From Acanthamoeba lenticulata (taxonomy: Eukaryota > Discosea > Longamoebia > Acanthamoebidae): a DNA stretch of 55,974 nt. The stretch's first letter is position 1. Every line of letters begins with the position of its first letter. The notes beneath the pieces are model-generated. The model was not told the origin of the DNA and searched no databases. It worked only from the letters and a program-made list of their open reading frames with translations. Positions 8,273-21,071 of the stretch are shown here, piece after piece. Location: NCBI GenBank assembly GCA_002179805.1, contig NAVB01001812.1:1-55974 (forward strand), written 5' to 3'. The position numbers and the translations under genes are program-made.

Positions 8273-10896
8273 ATGCCTCGAGGAAAAAGGCAAGGCCAAC
8301 CAAAAGAAGATAAACTCTTCGTAGGCGACTTCGCCGGCCGCGCTCATCTTAGCGAGAAATCGTTGTTAAATCCTGAGCCACGGTTCGAGATGGAGGGGTA
8401 CCTGGAAAAACAAAAGATAAAGGGCAAGACCAAGTCTCGCTGGGTCAAGCGCTACTTCAGAACAATCGGGAATCACCTGTGTTATTCGGAAAAAAAGGAA
8501 CCGTACAAAGTGATTGGATCGATTCCGCTCGATGAGGCCTCTGTGTCCACCCTCAATCCCCGCGAACCGCTCACGCTCGAGCTTTCCATCAAGGACGGTC
8601 GTCTTTACGCCCTCCGAGCTGAGTCTGAGCAGGACGCTGCTGCATGGCGCCGCTTCTTTCGCAGCTGTTCTTCCAGCCCAACTGAGCCCTCCATCACCAC
8701 AAACTCTCTGCCCGTACAGCAGCGCTCGTGGCCACGAGCAGGGTCGCAACTGACCGCCTCCGCCCAACTCAAGTGGAGTACGGCCTCTGCCTCTCCTGAA
8801 CTGAAGCTCAAGTTTACTCACCCACTCGTGCTGCCGGCCTCACATGTATTGCAGCGTCGCCTATGCCGTCGCCCGTGCTCGGCCGGTCGCGGCACGCCGT
8901 GTCGGTCCATAGGGACTCACTGAAGCGGGACCCGCTGGCGCCCGTGCGTGTGCGCCGAATCACGAGTACCAAGATGGTGGAGGCCCAGCGCAAGCGCAAC
9001 GTTTCGTTCAACCGGCTCGACGACGTGCTGCAGATGGTCGAGGAGGAGACCAAGCGGGAGGAGGCTGAGGCCGAGCGAGAGTTCAAGCACGAGCGCGACC
9101 GGCTGGCGCAGCAGGAGGAGGAGCTGCGCCGGAAGGACGAGGAATTGGCTCGTATCCGACATGAGCTCAAGCGTCTGAGCACCCTCATGAAGATCTCGTC
9201 GGCGGATGATGACGCTGGCAGCGGCCACGCCCAAGCGGAAGCTGCTGGGGAGCTGCCCGTCTTGGCTGTCCCTGAAAAAGTGGAAGAAGAGCGAGGCGAG
9301 GCAGAGACTGCTGCTCGCTCGTCTCCCGATGATGTGGAGATCGATGCCTCTTCATCAACAGCGACAGAGGCAGAAAATGAGCCCGAGACCCCGCAGGAGC
9401 AGACGAGGCCCGAGGAGGAAGCCGGCGTTGTTGCCGCAGCCGCGACTGCATTCTCAGAAAGCGCAGATGATGGTGATGATGCAGAAGGCAACGGAAGCGC
9501 CGACGGAGAAGCACCAGCAACGTCTACCGACGAGCAGCCACCACATGGGCAAGACGACGATGGTAATGAAGATGAGGGAAAGGAAGAGGGCGCCGCAGCG
9601 CAGGTACTGACCTTGCCCTCGCCGTCCGAGGAGGGCGGGGAGGAGGACGAAGAGGCCCAGCCGCCGAAGGAGGCAGCGACAGCGGAAGAGGGAGAGGAAG
9701 AGGAGGAGAAAGAGGCTCGTACGCCACCAGTCGAAGACAAGGTCGCGGAGGTCGTCCAGCAGGACGCGGCATCCGAGAAACAGGAGGAAGACGAGGACGA
9801 GGAAGAAGAGGCAAGACAGCACGAGGACGATGACGAGGAAGAAGAGCGGCAGAGGCGAGCAGAGCACCTGGCGAAGGAAGAGGAAAAGGGGCAACAGAGG
9901 CGGGAAGCAGAGGAACGGCGACAAAAAAAGGAAGAGGAAGAGCGGCGAGCGAGGCACGAGAGGGAGGAGGCTGCGCGACGAGCAGCCGAAGAGGAGGAAA
10001 AGGCAAAGCGGAAACGGGAGGAAGAGGAAGCGTTGCTCAAGGAGGAGATGGCGCGCCTCATCGAGAGGCGGCGCAACCTCGAAGAGCGCCTGCGGCTCGA
10101 GGAAGAGGAGCGCCGCAAGCGGGAGGAGGAGCTGCGACGGCAGAAAGAGGACGAGGAGAGGCGCGAGCGCGAGTGGGAGGCCTGGAAGCAGCAGGAGCGC
10201 GAGCGCGTGCAGGAACTGCTTGAACGCGTGCGCCGCGAAGCGCAGGAGCAGGTTTGTTCCACACTCCTCGAGCAACCTTTGCTCTCTCTCTCTCTCTCTC
10301 TCTTTGCGTTCAGCAGAACTCACACCCACGAGCATACAGATGAAGGAACAGCTGGCGCCTTACCTGCCGCCCTCGGTGGTGCAACAAGTTGGCCAGACCG
10401 GCAAGCCCGATGCCCCACCCCCGCCCGCCGATCCGCGCTCCTCGCTTCTCGTCGCCATCAAGCAAAGCAGCCTCGCACAACTCAACCATGTACGTGACCA
10501 AGCGGGCAGTGACCAGCTTCCCCTCCCCCCCCCATCTCACTCGGGCTCGGCGCGATGCAGGTGCCGCCTCCGCCCGATAACCGACCGGCCGTGGGCCGCC
10601 GAGAGTCGGACGTGAGTATTCGGGCGACGTTGATGAAAGCCCTCAGCTCCCGGCGGCTCTTCCTGCTGGCCGAGGGGAACGGCGAGGAAGCGGCCAACAA
10701 TGGCGGCGGTAGCAATGATGTCACGAGCGAGGACAGCGACGACGATGACGATGACGATGATGACGAGTGGGCCTTGGAGGGCGACGACGAGTACGAGGCC
10801 TGGTGCTCGCCGGCGTCTTCCTTGCGCGGAAGTCACGCCGACAACGAGGTAGTGGTGACAACAACGCACGAAACAGAAGAGGTGAAAACAACATGA
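8273..10896 (+). CDS. PH domain, charged coiled-coil and WH2-motif protein
   Basis: Probable phosphoinositide-binding actin regulator. After MPRGKRQGQPKEDKLF comes a PH domain at about residues 40-130 (MEGYLEKQKIKGKTKSRWVK, then RYFRTIGNHLCYSEKKEPYK), ending in the conserved helix Trp (AAWRRFF). An intron at 8777-8855 joins this to MPSPVLGRSRHAVS. A long acidic, Glu/Lys/Arg-rich region with heptad character follows (about 9000-10250). Next are a Pro-rich stretch and SSLLVAIKQSSLAQLNHV joined to PPPPD, which fits the actin-monomer-binding WH2 pattern (LL..I......L..V). The tail is strongly acidic (EDSDDDDDDDDDEW). Introns lie at 10255-10339 (with a CT repeat) and 10492-10560. No named orthologue recognised; the WH2 call rests on one motif. 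It ends 60 bases from the convergent myosin stop. Confidence 0.75.
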
Positions 10897-10956
10897 ACAA
10901 GAGACAAATGCTGTGTTTTTATGACGGACGTGGCTGGCCGAGACTACACGAAATCC

Positions 10957-13900
10957 CTAGAAGGGCTTCTTTTGGGTGAGGAAGGTGGTGCGGAAGGTGG
11001 CGCCCGGCATATAGTTGGGCTTGTTCATCTCCTCTTCGCGCTTCCTTTCGAGCACGAGCTTTTCCACCATCTTCTCGAGCGCATGCGCCACTTGCGCCGC
11101 CTGGGGCGTGTTGAACACGAGTCGCTGCGGGTTCATGAGCGAGCCCGCCACAATGCCCAGCGTGTCGTTCTTGGCCGACCAGTTGGAGATGGCTGCAACA
11201 CAGACACGATCAGCTTTGGGAAAATCGGATCTCTTTTTGGTTGTTGGGAGAGGAACATACCCTTGAACGACGCGATGGCGAGGGGCTCCTTCTGCGGCAG
11301 GCGCAGGATGAGGAGGCCGTCGCGGCAGATGCCAACGGCGTTGACGCCCGGGCGCTGCTTGGACTGCGCATCATCATCATCATCAGGAAGTACGATCAGA
11401 AATGACTCTCCACGAAGCGAGCAGCAAGTGGGAAGATGCTTCCAGCAGGAGCTTGTACCTCACAGAAGAAGATGGTGGCGCCGTAGTACTTCCATCTCCT
11501 GACGGTGGCGAGGTAGAGCTCCTCCAGCTCGAGGACGGGCATGTTCTTGTCCATATCCTCAAAGTCTTTGTATATCGACATCAGCCACTCGCCCTCGGAT
11601 TTCCTTCATTTCATCCGTTGATGCATCCCGTGAGTTTGTCGTGGCAAGAACAAGATTGTGGGATTCGAGGAGAACGCACATCTGGAAGGCGAACTGGGGG
11701 AGGAAGCCGAGGGCCTGCATGAACTCGTTGTGCTTGCTCACGGTCGTCGCCTTGCTTGGGTCCTTCACGCTCCGCGACACTTGGATCATATACTGCAGCG
11801 CGGCCAGGTACGACGCCTGTGTTTTGGTTGTCAAGTGTGAGCCAACAACAAACGCAGGAGGGCTCAGAAGAAACGGTACCTCGCCTTCGGTGACCGGATG
11901 CTTGCCACAGTTGACCTGCGCCATGGCCTGCGATCGCATATTTGGAGTGAGCAGCAGCTCAGCCACCTCCCCTCGTGAAGGAGTGGCTAGGTGGAGGAGG
12001 AGGAGACGCACCTGGTGGCAGAGGAGGTGGCACGCCACGGGATCGGAGAGCTCCAGGTGCGGGTTGAGGGACATGGACTCCTGGAAGACCAAGTGGAGGG
12101 ACTCCTTGCCCTTGGACCCGCAGTTGAGCTCAAACTTGGCCAGGATGTCGCAGATGCTGTCTCGCTCCAGCAGCAGCGTGCCCACCGCTGCGAGAACAAG
12201 AAATTGGTCAGATAATTAAGAAATAAATTAAAAGAATATTTATCTCTATTTTTTTTATATATAATAAAGAATGCGTAAAATGGAAATAAAAAAGAGAAGA
12301 GTGGTACCTCCGTTGAACCGCTTGAGGGCGTCCTGCTCGGTGGAGTAGAAGGCGTACAGCTTCCAGTCGCGCTTGGTCAAGGCCTCGGGCGGAAGCCTGA
12401 AGTCCTTGATCAGCTGCGTGGTGGCGTCTCGCACCGTGGCCGCCATGTCCACCAGCACCTGCCCCATCATCACATCATCATCACATGAGCGGCAGGACCA
12501 GATTGTATCGAGGAGACGACGGGGAGGGGGAAGGTAAGGTCCGTACGCCCTTGGTGGCCGTGTCGAGGGTCCACACGCGGACTTGGAGCGGGTTGCCCAG
12601 CTTGATCGAGGCGTACTCGGTCTGCGAGGGAGCAAAGAGGCGCGAGCCCGCCGTTCGCATGCGGTCCAGACGCGCGACACCCGCGGCAGCCAGCTTGGCC
12701 AGGTCCTGAATCGACCCGATTGGCAGAGTGAGTGAGGCAGAGCAAGAGGGGGCTGAGGCAGAGGCTGGAGGCTGCCAAAGCACCTGCGTGAGCTTCTCGT
12801 CGGTGCCGTCGCCGGTGCCGAGCTTGGTGTGCATGTGGAGGAAGTCGAGCAGGTACGGCGCCAGCGAACGCGAGGGGATGAACAACCCGCAGCAGATCGA
12901 GATCAGCTCGAGGCCCTTGGCCTGGCTCGTCCTGTGGTCCCGCGTCGAACCCCAAGTCAAACGCCCGTTCAGTCTCTGGCCTGTGTCGAATGGGAGAGGA
13001 AAGCACACGTACGGCTTAGGGCTCTTGTTGGACTGTCGGATGAGCTGGCACAGAATCTCGTCGCGGATGTTTGGCTTGTCGATGCCCGTCTGGCAGATCT
13101 TGACCATCAGGTCTGCATCCCACCACCGCCACCCCATGCAGGTGGTCAGACACCCATCGAGGGGGAAAGGAGTAGGATCGATGACGCTGCGCAGTACCGT
13201 AGAGATTGACCTTCTTGGCCGGGTAGTCGCCCATGTACTGCATGATGACGACCGAGAGCTCGACGGCCGCCTTGGCCGAGGCCTCGTCAAAGCCCTTGTG
13301 GAGGGGGCACTTGAGCGGGCTGTCCGAGTACCGGGTCAGCGACTCGACCGCGCTCAGGCCGGGCTTCATCTTCTCCTCCTTGGTCAGCTCCTCGATGTTG
13401 AAGTTCTTCGACGCGTACTCGGCAAACGGATAGCGCTTGATCGACGACGTGGGGATGTAGATCGTCGCCCGCTTGCTCTTGAGCGTCGCCTCGCCCGGCC
13501 CGGCGGGGGCAGTAGAGCCGGTGGCGGAGGCGTCGGGCTCTTCAGGGGAGAGAAGCCCCGGCCCGCTGTCCCGCCGGATCCCGGACTTGGGCTCTTCTTC
13601 TTCTTCGTAGTCATCATCATCATCGACCTGGACGGTCAGGCCGCCCTTCATGAGGCGCTGCTTGAGGGACGGCGTGCCCGGCGAGTCGGTGGGGTCCTCG
13701 CCCGTGCTGCCCGGCTTGAGGATCAACACCTCGATGTGCTCCTTCGGGAACTGTCCCGTGCGCCCTGAAAGTGATGGTTTGAGGGGTTGGAGGGGGGGAG
13801 CACAAAAACAATCGCATCAGGCAGGTGTTGGAATCCACGAGGGTTAAAGGGCGAAGTACCTCCGGCCTTGCCCTTCCACCAACCGGACGGGTCCTTGTTA

Positions 13901-16900
13901 ATGATCTGGATGACGTCGCCCTTGTGGAACGACAGCAAGTGTTTGTCGCGCGGCAGATAGTCCTGCACAGCTCGCGCCACTCTGATGGCCACCACAGTCA
14001 AAGAAGATAACTATTAAAAATATTATTAAATATAAACAATAAAGATAAAACGTACGAGGAATCCTCGCGGAGCCAGAACATGTAGTCTTCCATCACGCTC
14101 GCCATTTCGACACCCTCGAGGGTGATCATCTTGATGTTACCCTTCTCCGACTTGGTGGACACAGTGCACGAGTTGACGGTGATGCTCACGTTCTTGACGT
14201 CCCAATAGTGCATGTGCCGCAGCTTTTGACTGCACGACAGCCACGCACCGCCAACCAATCACAGTTCAGAGCCGTCAAGGAACGACAAGAAGAAGGAAGG
14301 ATCCTTCTGCAAGTGAAAGGTCCTTCTCTTTCTTTCTGCAAGTGTTGGTGATGCTGTTGTTATTGTAGTTGGAGACGTACTGGGTGATTCGATCGAAAAT
14401 GTCGAGTCCCGACACGCCGATGCCGACCGTGCAGATATCAGGCAGATCGAGGTCGGCCGTCTCCAGTTTCACGTTTCGGTACACCGTCTACACAAACAAA
14501 ATCAAATAAAATGAACAAAAAAACAAGATTCAGATCTTAAGATCCTAGTGGTGCTCCACCACACCACCTCTTAATCATCGTACCAGGCCGTATAACGGGA
14601 GCTGCTTGGCGATGGTCAAGTAGTGGACAAGGACGTTGACGTCATCGTCCTGCATATGTCAAGGAGATGTCCCAAGTGAGAGGAATGGCCCAATGGCCCA
14701 GCAGGGGCGTGCACATAAAATGTGCGTGACGAGCAGGGGCGGACCATCTTGAGGCGCTTGATGCGGGCGATCTCGGTCTCGATGAGGATGCCCCATTCGC
14801 CGGCTGACTTGGTATTCAGCAGGTTCGGGGGCACGAGCGTGGGGACACTGGTCACGGATAGTCAACGAGTGAGGTGCGGGGGAGGGGAAAAAAGTGTACT
14901 AGGGCAACATACATGCTGGCCGCGTTGGAGCCGACCGTCTGTTGGTTGCCGTCGACAATGACCTTGGCAGCCGCCAGGCCGGCCATGAGGTTATCCGGGA
15001 CGAGAATGCGCTCGCTGTACGGGAGAGTTTGAGTGTCGGATGACCGCCGCTTCATGGCTGGTGCAAAAAGCCACGCCCAGGGAGTGGGTAGAGGAATAGG
15101 AGCGCACCTCATGATGTAGTTGTGGAGCTGGAACATCTCGATGCGGTTCTCCGACGGGTCGTCGGAGAGGAAGGCGGGATCCAACCACATCTTCTTCTTG
15201 AGGTACAGCTTCACTTCGAGCCCGTGCTTCTCGGCCTTGGCGAGAATGTCGGCGATGAAGTCCGTCGGTGTCAGACTCCGCTCTGCACTCGCCGTCATCA
15301 TCATTTTGTAGAAAACTTAGCGGGCTTCCCCAAAGCCGAAAGCAGAGAAAGGAGCGACTCAGTTGCGAGTGTGTACCGATCTGTTTCTGGGGGTAGACCT
15401 CGTAGATGGCAAACTCGGAGGGGTCGTTGAGCCGCACGGCCTTGGTTGTGAGCGGCGTAAAGACGTCGGCAGCCGTGGACACAGGGTCGATGTGAACCGC
15501 CACCTCGCTGCCGCTGGGCAAGGTGAACCAAATCCGCATCTGCCGTCGTTCCTGTGTTGTTGCTCGTGCGTGAGCCACTGTTGCAACGGTGGTTTGGGGT
15601 TGAGGACTTCTTACCCTGTTGGCTTCAAACTCGACGGCCGACGGGGGATACTGTCGGTTTTCCTTCTGCTTGGAGCGGAAGGCCAAGACCTTGAGCTTTT
15701 CGTAGGCGTAGCGCGCGTAGGCGCTCACATCGCCAGAGGTCTCGGTGGCCTCGAGCAGGAAGGTGCCCAGATACGGCAGGAAGGCGTCCGTCGGGGGGAA
15801 GACGCCGCAGCAGGCCGCGAGGATCTCCCACGCGCGGAGGGTGCCCTCGCGGGAGGGATTGAGCGTGGTCTGCTTCATGATCTGCGCATAGAGCTCGTTC
15901 CTGAAGGCAGCCGGGTGGGCAATGCCAGTCACGAAGAGGTCCTTGACGGCCTCATAGCCCTCCTCGCCGTCGACGAAACGGGTGAGCTTGCGGAAGAGCG
16001 AGAGGGACAAGTTGACGTAGTTCACGCTGCTGGTCTTGTGCAAGGGCGACTCCAGTTTCTGATGTGACGCCGCAGTTATTGCCGTCAGAAGAGAATGCGT
16101 CAGCGCTATGCGCAATCGGATGACAAGGAAGCTGTGGGCGGGGACGAACCTTGGAGTAGGTGCAGATCTGCTGAATCGAGTAGGACTTCTGCCGACGCAG
16201 CCCGATCGCGCTCTTGCGCTTCATCATGTTAAAGTGGATGCGAGCGTACTCTTCGAACGAGTACCGGCGCATGTCCTCCTTGCTGACGATCTCTGGAATC
16301 TCCCTGCACGGCCAGTCATTGGTCAATGCCGCAAAGTTCTGTGGTGGCTGGGCCGGATCTGCGCACGTACTCGGATCCCTCCTTGCGCTGCATGGGCGCG
16401 TGGGCCTTGTTGAGCTGCAGTTTCTCCACGACGCGCCTACGAAGGGAGGCGACGCGAGGCGACTGGTAGTTGACGGCCAGTTTGGACAGCGGCACGTTAA
16501 GGGCCGACGGCGGCAGGATCTTGTCGCCTTTAGGGCCGTAGTCGACCGCATCGATGATGTCCGAGTCCAGCACGATGTTCGGCAGCTTGTTGACATCATA
16601 CAGGATGGTGTCCGGGTCCGTGACCTCCACACGGACAGCGTGTTCCTGCTCGTCCGGGGTTTCGGTGATGCGGACCGACCGAGCAGAAACTGGAGGCGCC
16701 TCGGCATTGGAAGCGGCGTTGGCGCTGGCGAGAGCGCGTTGCCTCGCTTCCTCTTCCCTTTGTCTCCGGAGCTCCTCTTGTCGCCTGGCCTCGGCTTGCC
16801 TCCTCCGCTCCATTTCGGCCTGGCGCATGTCAAAATAGATGCGACGTGCGATGAACGCGCGGATGTCTGCGCCGACAAGCAGCCCAGGAGTGAATCCAGA

Positions 16901-19900
16901 GTTATCTTGACTTGTGGATTGTCAGACATGACGATTACGTACAGGACTGGACTTTAATCGCCGCGGCCTTGTAGCAGCGGTAGTAGTTCCGAATGAACAC
17001 CATGCGCCACCTGCATAGCAAAGAGAAATCTCTCGGGTGAGCTGGCTTGAAAGACACACTTCGGGGGAGGCGATGAGTACCAGCTCTGGATCAGGATCAC
17101 ACGGCCTCGCAGGGCGGCGGCCTTGGCCTCCTCAAGGCGCTTGTACTGTTCGGGTGTTTGCCCCACGGACCTCTGGTTAAGGCTCGCGCGAGTAAGCATT
17201 ATGTGAGGGCAACAACGGACCTCAGCATCTCTGAGGAAGATCTTGGTCTTTCCGGCCTTCCATGAATCGTCAGTGGTCCCGACTCGTTTGATGATGGCCG
17301 CACACCCACCCATCAGGTCCGTCTAGGTGCACACACACACACAAGTTGTGTGGTCAGTCTGTGTCTCACAGCGCATTCACAAGAAGCTCGCACGAGGGCG
17401 TTTACCGTTGCGCCGGGGCGGGCTCCGGTCGAAGGAAGGAGTGCGCGGTAGCGGGCGAGGAACTCCTTGATGGGAAAGCGAATGGGGAAACCCAGCTTAC
17501 GAATACGGATGGTCTCCATCATGCCAGCGTAACGCAGCTGCGCGAGCACCATCTCGTCGTCAAAGACGAATGGCTGCTTCACCGTGTTGGGCTTGAGGCA
17601 TCGCACGTAGTGCGGAGACGTAGCGCCGAGCGTGGCCATCAGCTCGTTCAGTTGATTCTGTTGGAGAGATGTTGGTCCACCCGTTATTAGCACGACTGGA
17701 CGTGACCAGCATTGCGGCAAATGTGGGCAGCACAGTTCCCTCACGAGGAGAAGCCGCACCTTGAAAATGGTGCCCACGGTGGCCGTCTTCTTGCCTGATT
17801 TGGCTCCATCGAGCTCCGCAGCGACGCCCGAGAAGATCGTCCTGAGCAGACTCACCGAACTGTTTTGGAGAATGCGAACCAAGTCCTCGGGCAGGGAATC
17901 CTTGTTCTTGTCGAGGAATCCCGCGACCTCGTAAGCCACCTGATGATGGCCAGCGCAAGTGTTAGATGAGGTCATAAGTGCTAAAATGGGAGAGGACGAG
18001 GAGGCATCGTACATCACCGGCGTAGTGCTTGACGACGAAGCTCGTGCGCGACTTCTTGGGGATCTCAAACTTGTTGTGCTTACCGAAGTTGGTACTGAGC
18101 TTGCCCAGGAAGGTCAGGTCCGTCGCTTTGGGGAAGCGGCACTCCTCGTCCAACAAAGACAAGATGCCGGGCGGCCTTATCATGCAAATGTGAGCAACAT
18201 ACGTGTCGCGACAGGGGAAAGACATTGGTCATCACGTACCGAGCCTTCTCAATTAAATCGATACAATCTTGGTTGTCGTTGTAGGAGATGGCCGTCACAG
18301 GAATGCCCTCCGCTCGATACTCCTGTATCCGTGAGCGAACAAGGTTGGTTGAGCGAGTGATGACTGAAGCCGTTAGTATCAGGCAAGAAATGCACCTCCT
18401 GCTCCAACTTGAAGATGGTCATGTTGAAGAAGTTCTGAAGCTTTTCGTTGGCAAAGTTGATGCACAGCTGCTCGAAACTATTCACCTTGAAATTCTCAAA
18501 GCCGAAGATGTCGAGCACGCCGATGAACGACTTGGTTTGTTTGGGCTTGTGGATCACCTTGTTGATCGACTGCACGATCCAGTCGAACATGAAGCTGTAG
18601 ATCGACTGCATGACGGTGCTCAGGTCAGCCAGTTTGCCGCCGACGTCAGTACGTGGTCAGAGCAATGGTACCTTGGCGAGGGCGTCACGAGCATCCGTGG
18701 CTTGCTCGGGCTTGAGGTTGAGCATGATCTTCTGTCCCGAGACGGACATGGCACGCGAGGTCAGCGCTGCACTGAGCGCTTCTACCTTGATGCCCAGCAG
18801 CCGCGCCACCACCTCCAAGTCTGGTGTTGCCACGCAGGCTTCATGTGAGGAGGCGGCCAGCGAATAATCAAGTAATAAAGGCAAGGCCTGAGGTTTTACC
18901 GCTCATGTTCACCACTTGGGATGACTCGGTGCCGGAGAACTTGACGTTACCGAGACGCAAGATACCTGCAGTCGTCCTCGCCAGGTTAGGTTACCCGCCA
19001 AACAGGTTCCCCAAGTATGAGGGCGTACCGGAGAGGACGCGGAACATCTCCTCCTCCGTGGCGCTCGGGATCTCCAAGGCGGACAAGGCCATCTGGTAGC
19101 AAGAAGGGCTCACTGTGTAAGCCGCATTGTGATGAGGAGCACGATCGTGCAAAGAGAGGTAGTACCCGCAGGCGCTCAAAGTCTTCTTCATCATGGATGT
19201 TGGGGACAGTGTGGCAGCCGCTCTGGTTCAAATAGTGGTACTCCTCCATCGGAAGTAGGCACCATTGCGCTATTGTAGACACACAACAAGAGTCGTAAGA
19301 AACCAAGTACGCAGCACAAAATCCTTGAAGGGGATTCGGCACCTCGCTCGCTTTCAGAGCAGCCTTTAATGAGCTGATAAAAGACATGATAGTTACGCTC
19401 GCCTTCAGCTTGGTACACCAGCCGTGACTACCACACCGAACGACACCACACACACACACACGACTAGGACATGAGAAACCAACCTCTAAATATCTGTGGC
19501 AATGACGATGCCCGCACAGCTCATACCCGCTCCAACAAATCTGTCGTGGTGATGCCAAATCAGCCATGACTCCAATTGAAGAATACTCGGTTGGAAGAAA
19601 CGTACAGTTGATGATGCGAGCACCAACGATTTGGCCAGTCCCGCCGAAGTGAATCTCGATAAACTTGCCCTGCAGCACAGCAAGTTAGTGCTCCATTCTT
19701 GTGAAAAGGGAGAAAGGAAGTCCACTTACGAAACGAGAGCTGTTGTCGTTACGGACAGTCTTGGCATTACCAAACGCCTCCAGGACCGGACTGGTGAAGA
19801 GATAAAGCACAGTAAACATTACAGCAATTACAATCAGCATGAAGACAAGGAGGACGCACCTGGACTCGAGGATCATCTGCTCCACCTCCGAGTGGCGATT

Positions 19901-20948
19901 TGTGCGGGCAGCTAGGTATTGCAGGATGAGTTTAGTGGCCTCAGTTTTGCCTGCACCGCTCTCGCCACTGTGACAAAAGAATGTTAGAGGGGGAACTGTT
20001 GTATGACTGCATGAGGGAGCAGCACCTGATAATGACGGACTGGTTCGCCGAGTCCTCACGCATGTCATGGTAGCAGGACTCTGCCGTGGCAAAGATGTGC
20101 GGCGGCGGACGCACAGAACCGGCCGCTCGGCCAATGTACTCGCGTACAATCTCTTGACTGTAAATGGGCAGCGACTGGTAGGGGTTGACCGAGACCAATA
20201 TGGAGCCCGTATTGGTCTGCCCAGTGAATGATGAACAGATAATGATTAGTGTGCGTTGAAGCTGGGGTGGGAGAACAACGGCACATACATAAATACGATT
20301 TTTCATGTAACGCATTTTCAAGTTCTTCAAGATGCCTTCTTCTGAGAGGTTGCTCATCTGAATCATGTCTTCTATTCCCTCGCTTGCGAGGTTCACATCA
20401 CTGATGGTATCATCGCGCTCCTGCATGATGTGAGGTCGGCGAGATATGGCAACCAGACCGTCAAGGGCAGAGAATCAATCGCTTCAGCAAGAAGAGGAAT
20501 CGAGTCGTTGAGGCGTCGAGTTTGAAAGAAGAGAAACCAACAGCTGGTCCTTCCAGTTAGGTCTTGGCCACCAAAGCGCGGTTTCCAAAGGGGGAGTCCT
20601 TGGCGACCTATTGTTGTAAAGCCTCTCCATAAAAAGAAAGTAGGTCGCAGTTCGTGTGTAACGAATACATGCAGAGTTAAAGGGCATGTACGCGGTCTAC
20701 GGCGTGCTTTCGAACAAGGTCATCATGGGTGCACTTGTTGAGTCCTAGATGCTGGGGTGAGACTATGCCATAGCAGATAGAACGAGTCCTTGTCGCTTGA
20801 TTTTAATTGGGGGCCTAGAAGGGATTGCATTGTTGAAGCGTGCAAGGGAGAACGTACCTGAGGTAGATCTTTTGGTTGTTCTTTGGCGCCTTTGACGCTG
20901 CGCCTGCCTCGTGCCCCGAGGTGCGCCCTCGCACATTGAGCTTCGCAT
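10957..20948 (-). CDS. Class VII-like unconventional myosin (motor-IQ-MyTH4-FERM-SH3-MyTH4-FERM)
   Basis: Actin motor of the MyTH4-FERM group, which in amoebae drives filopodia, adhesion and phagocytosis. The motor opens with [20 protein letters not shown], the P-loop GESGAGKT (19948-19971), switch I NDNSSRF and the relay region [20 protein letters not shown], and ends near [13 protein letters not shown]. Two IQ-like segments follow, then a short charged helix. The tail has MyTH4 (about 15640-16260), FERM (about 14050-15560), SH3 ([20 protein letters not shown], then WWKG, about 13740-13990), a second MyTH4 (about 12830-13450) and a second FERM ending [13 protein letters not shown]. This order equals myosin VIIa. 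About 35 introns, including a 14-base micro-exon. The TEDS position reads Gln. The exon at 20423 begins right after a CAG acceptor, so coding must start upstream. An ATG exon at 20948 with a perfect GTACGT donor is my best guess, but the first two or three exons are uncertain. Confidence 0.9.
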
Positions 20949-21071
20949 TATTTATCGACACGACTCAAATTCCTCACGGCTTATTTTTAGTTTCCAAGAA
21001 TAAAAGTGGCCACATGCACTTTGCCGGCATCTCAATCTTGAATTGAAAAGTGGAAGCATCAGCGACGATCA
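20949..21071. promoter_or_regulatory. Short divergent spacer between myosin and TOP3A
   Basis: If the upstream myosin ATG is right, only 123 bases separate the two divergent start codons. The stretch is AT-richer than its flanks (TTATTTTTAG, AATAAAAG). It should hold both transcription starts. I see no clear TATA box. Confidence 0.4.

Noticed and set aside
8814..10262. A 482-codon Ser-rich open frame on the minus strand
   Set aside because: It is the antisense shadow of the Glu/Lys/Arg-rich coiled-coil region of the PH/WH2 gene. The plus frame has splice sites and recognisable domains.
19497..19506. Alternative 10-base myosin exon ATATTTAGAG
   Set aside because: It has flanking AG and GT but gives an in-frame stop after AACT. 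The 14-base exon at 19527-19540 restores the conserved motor sequence instead.
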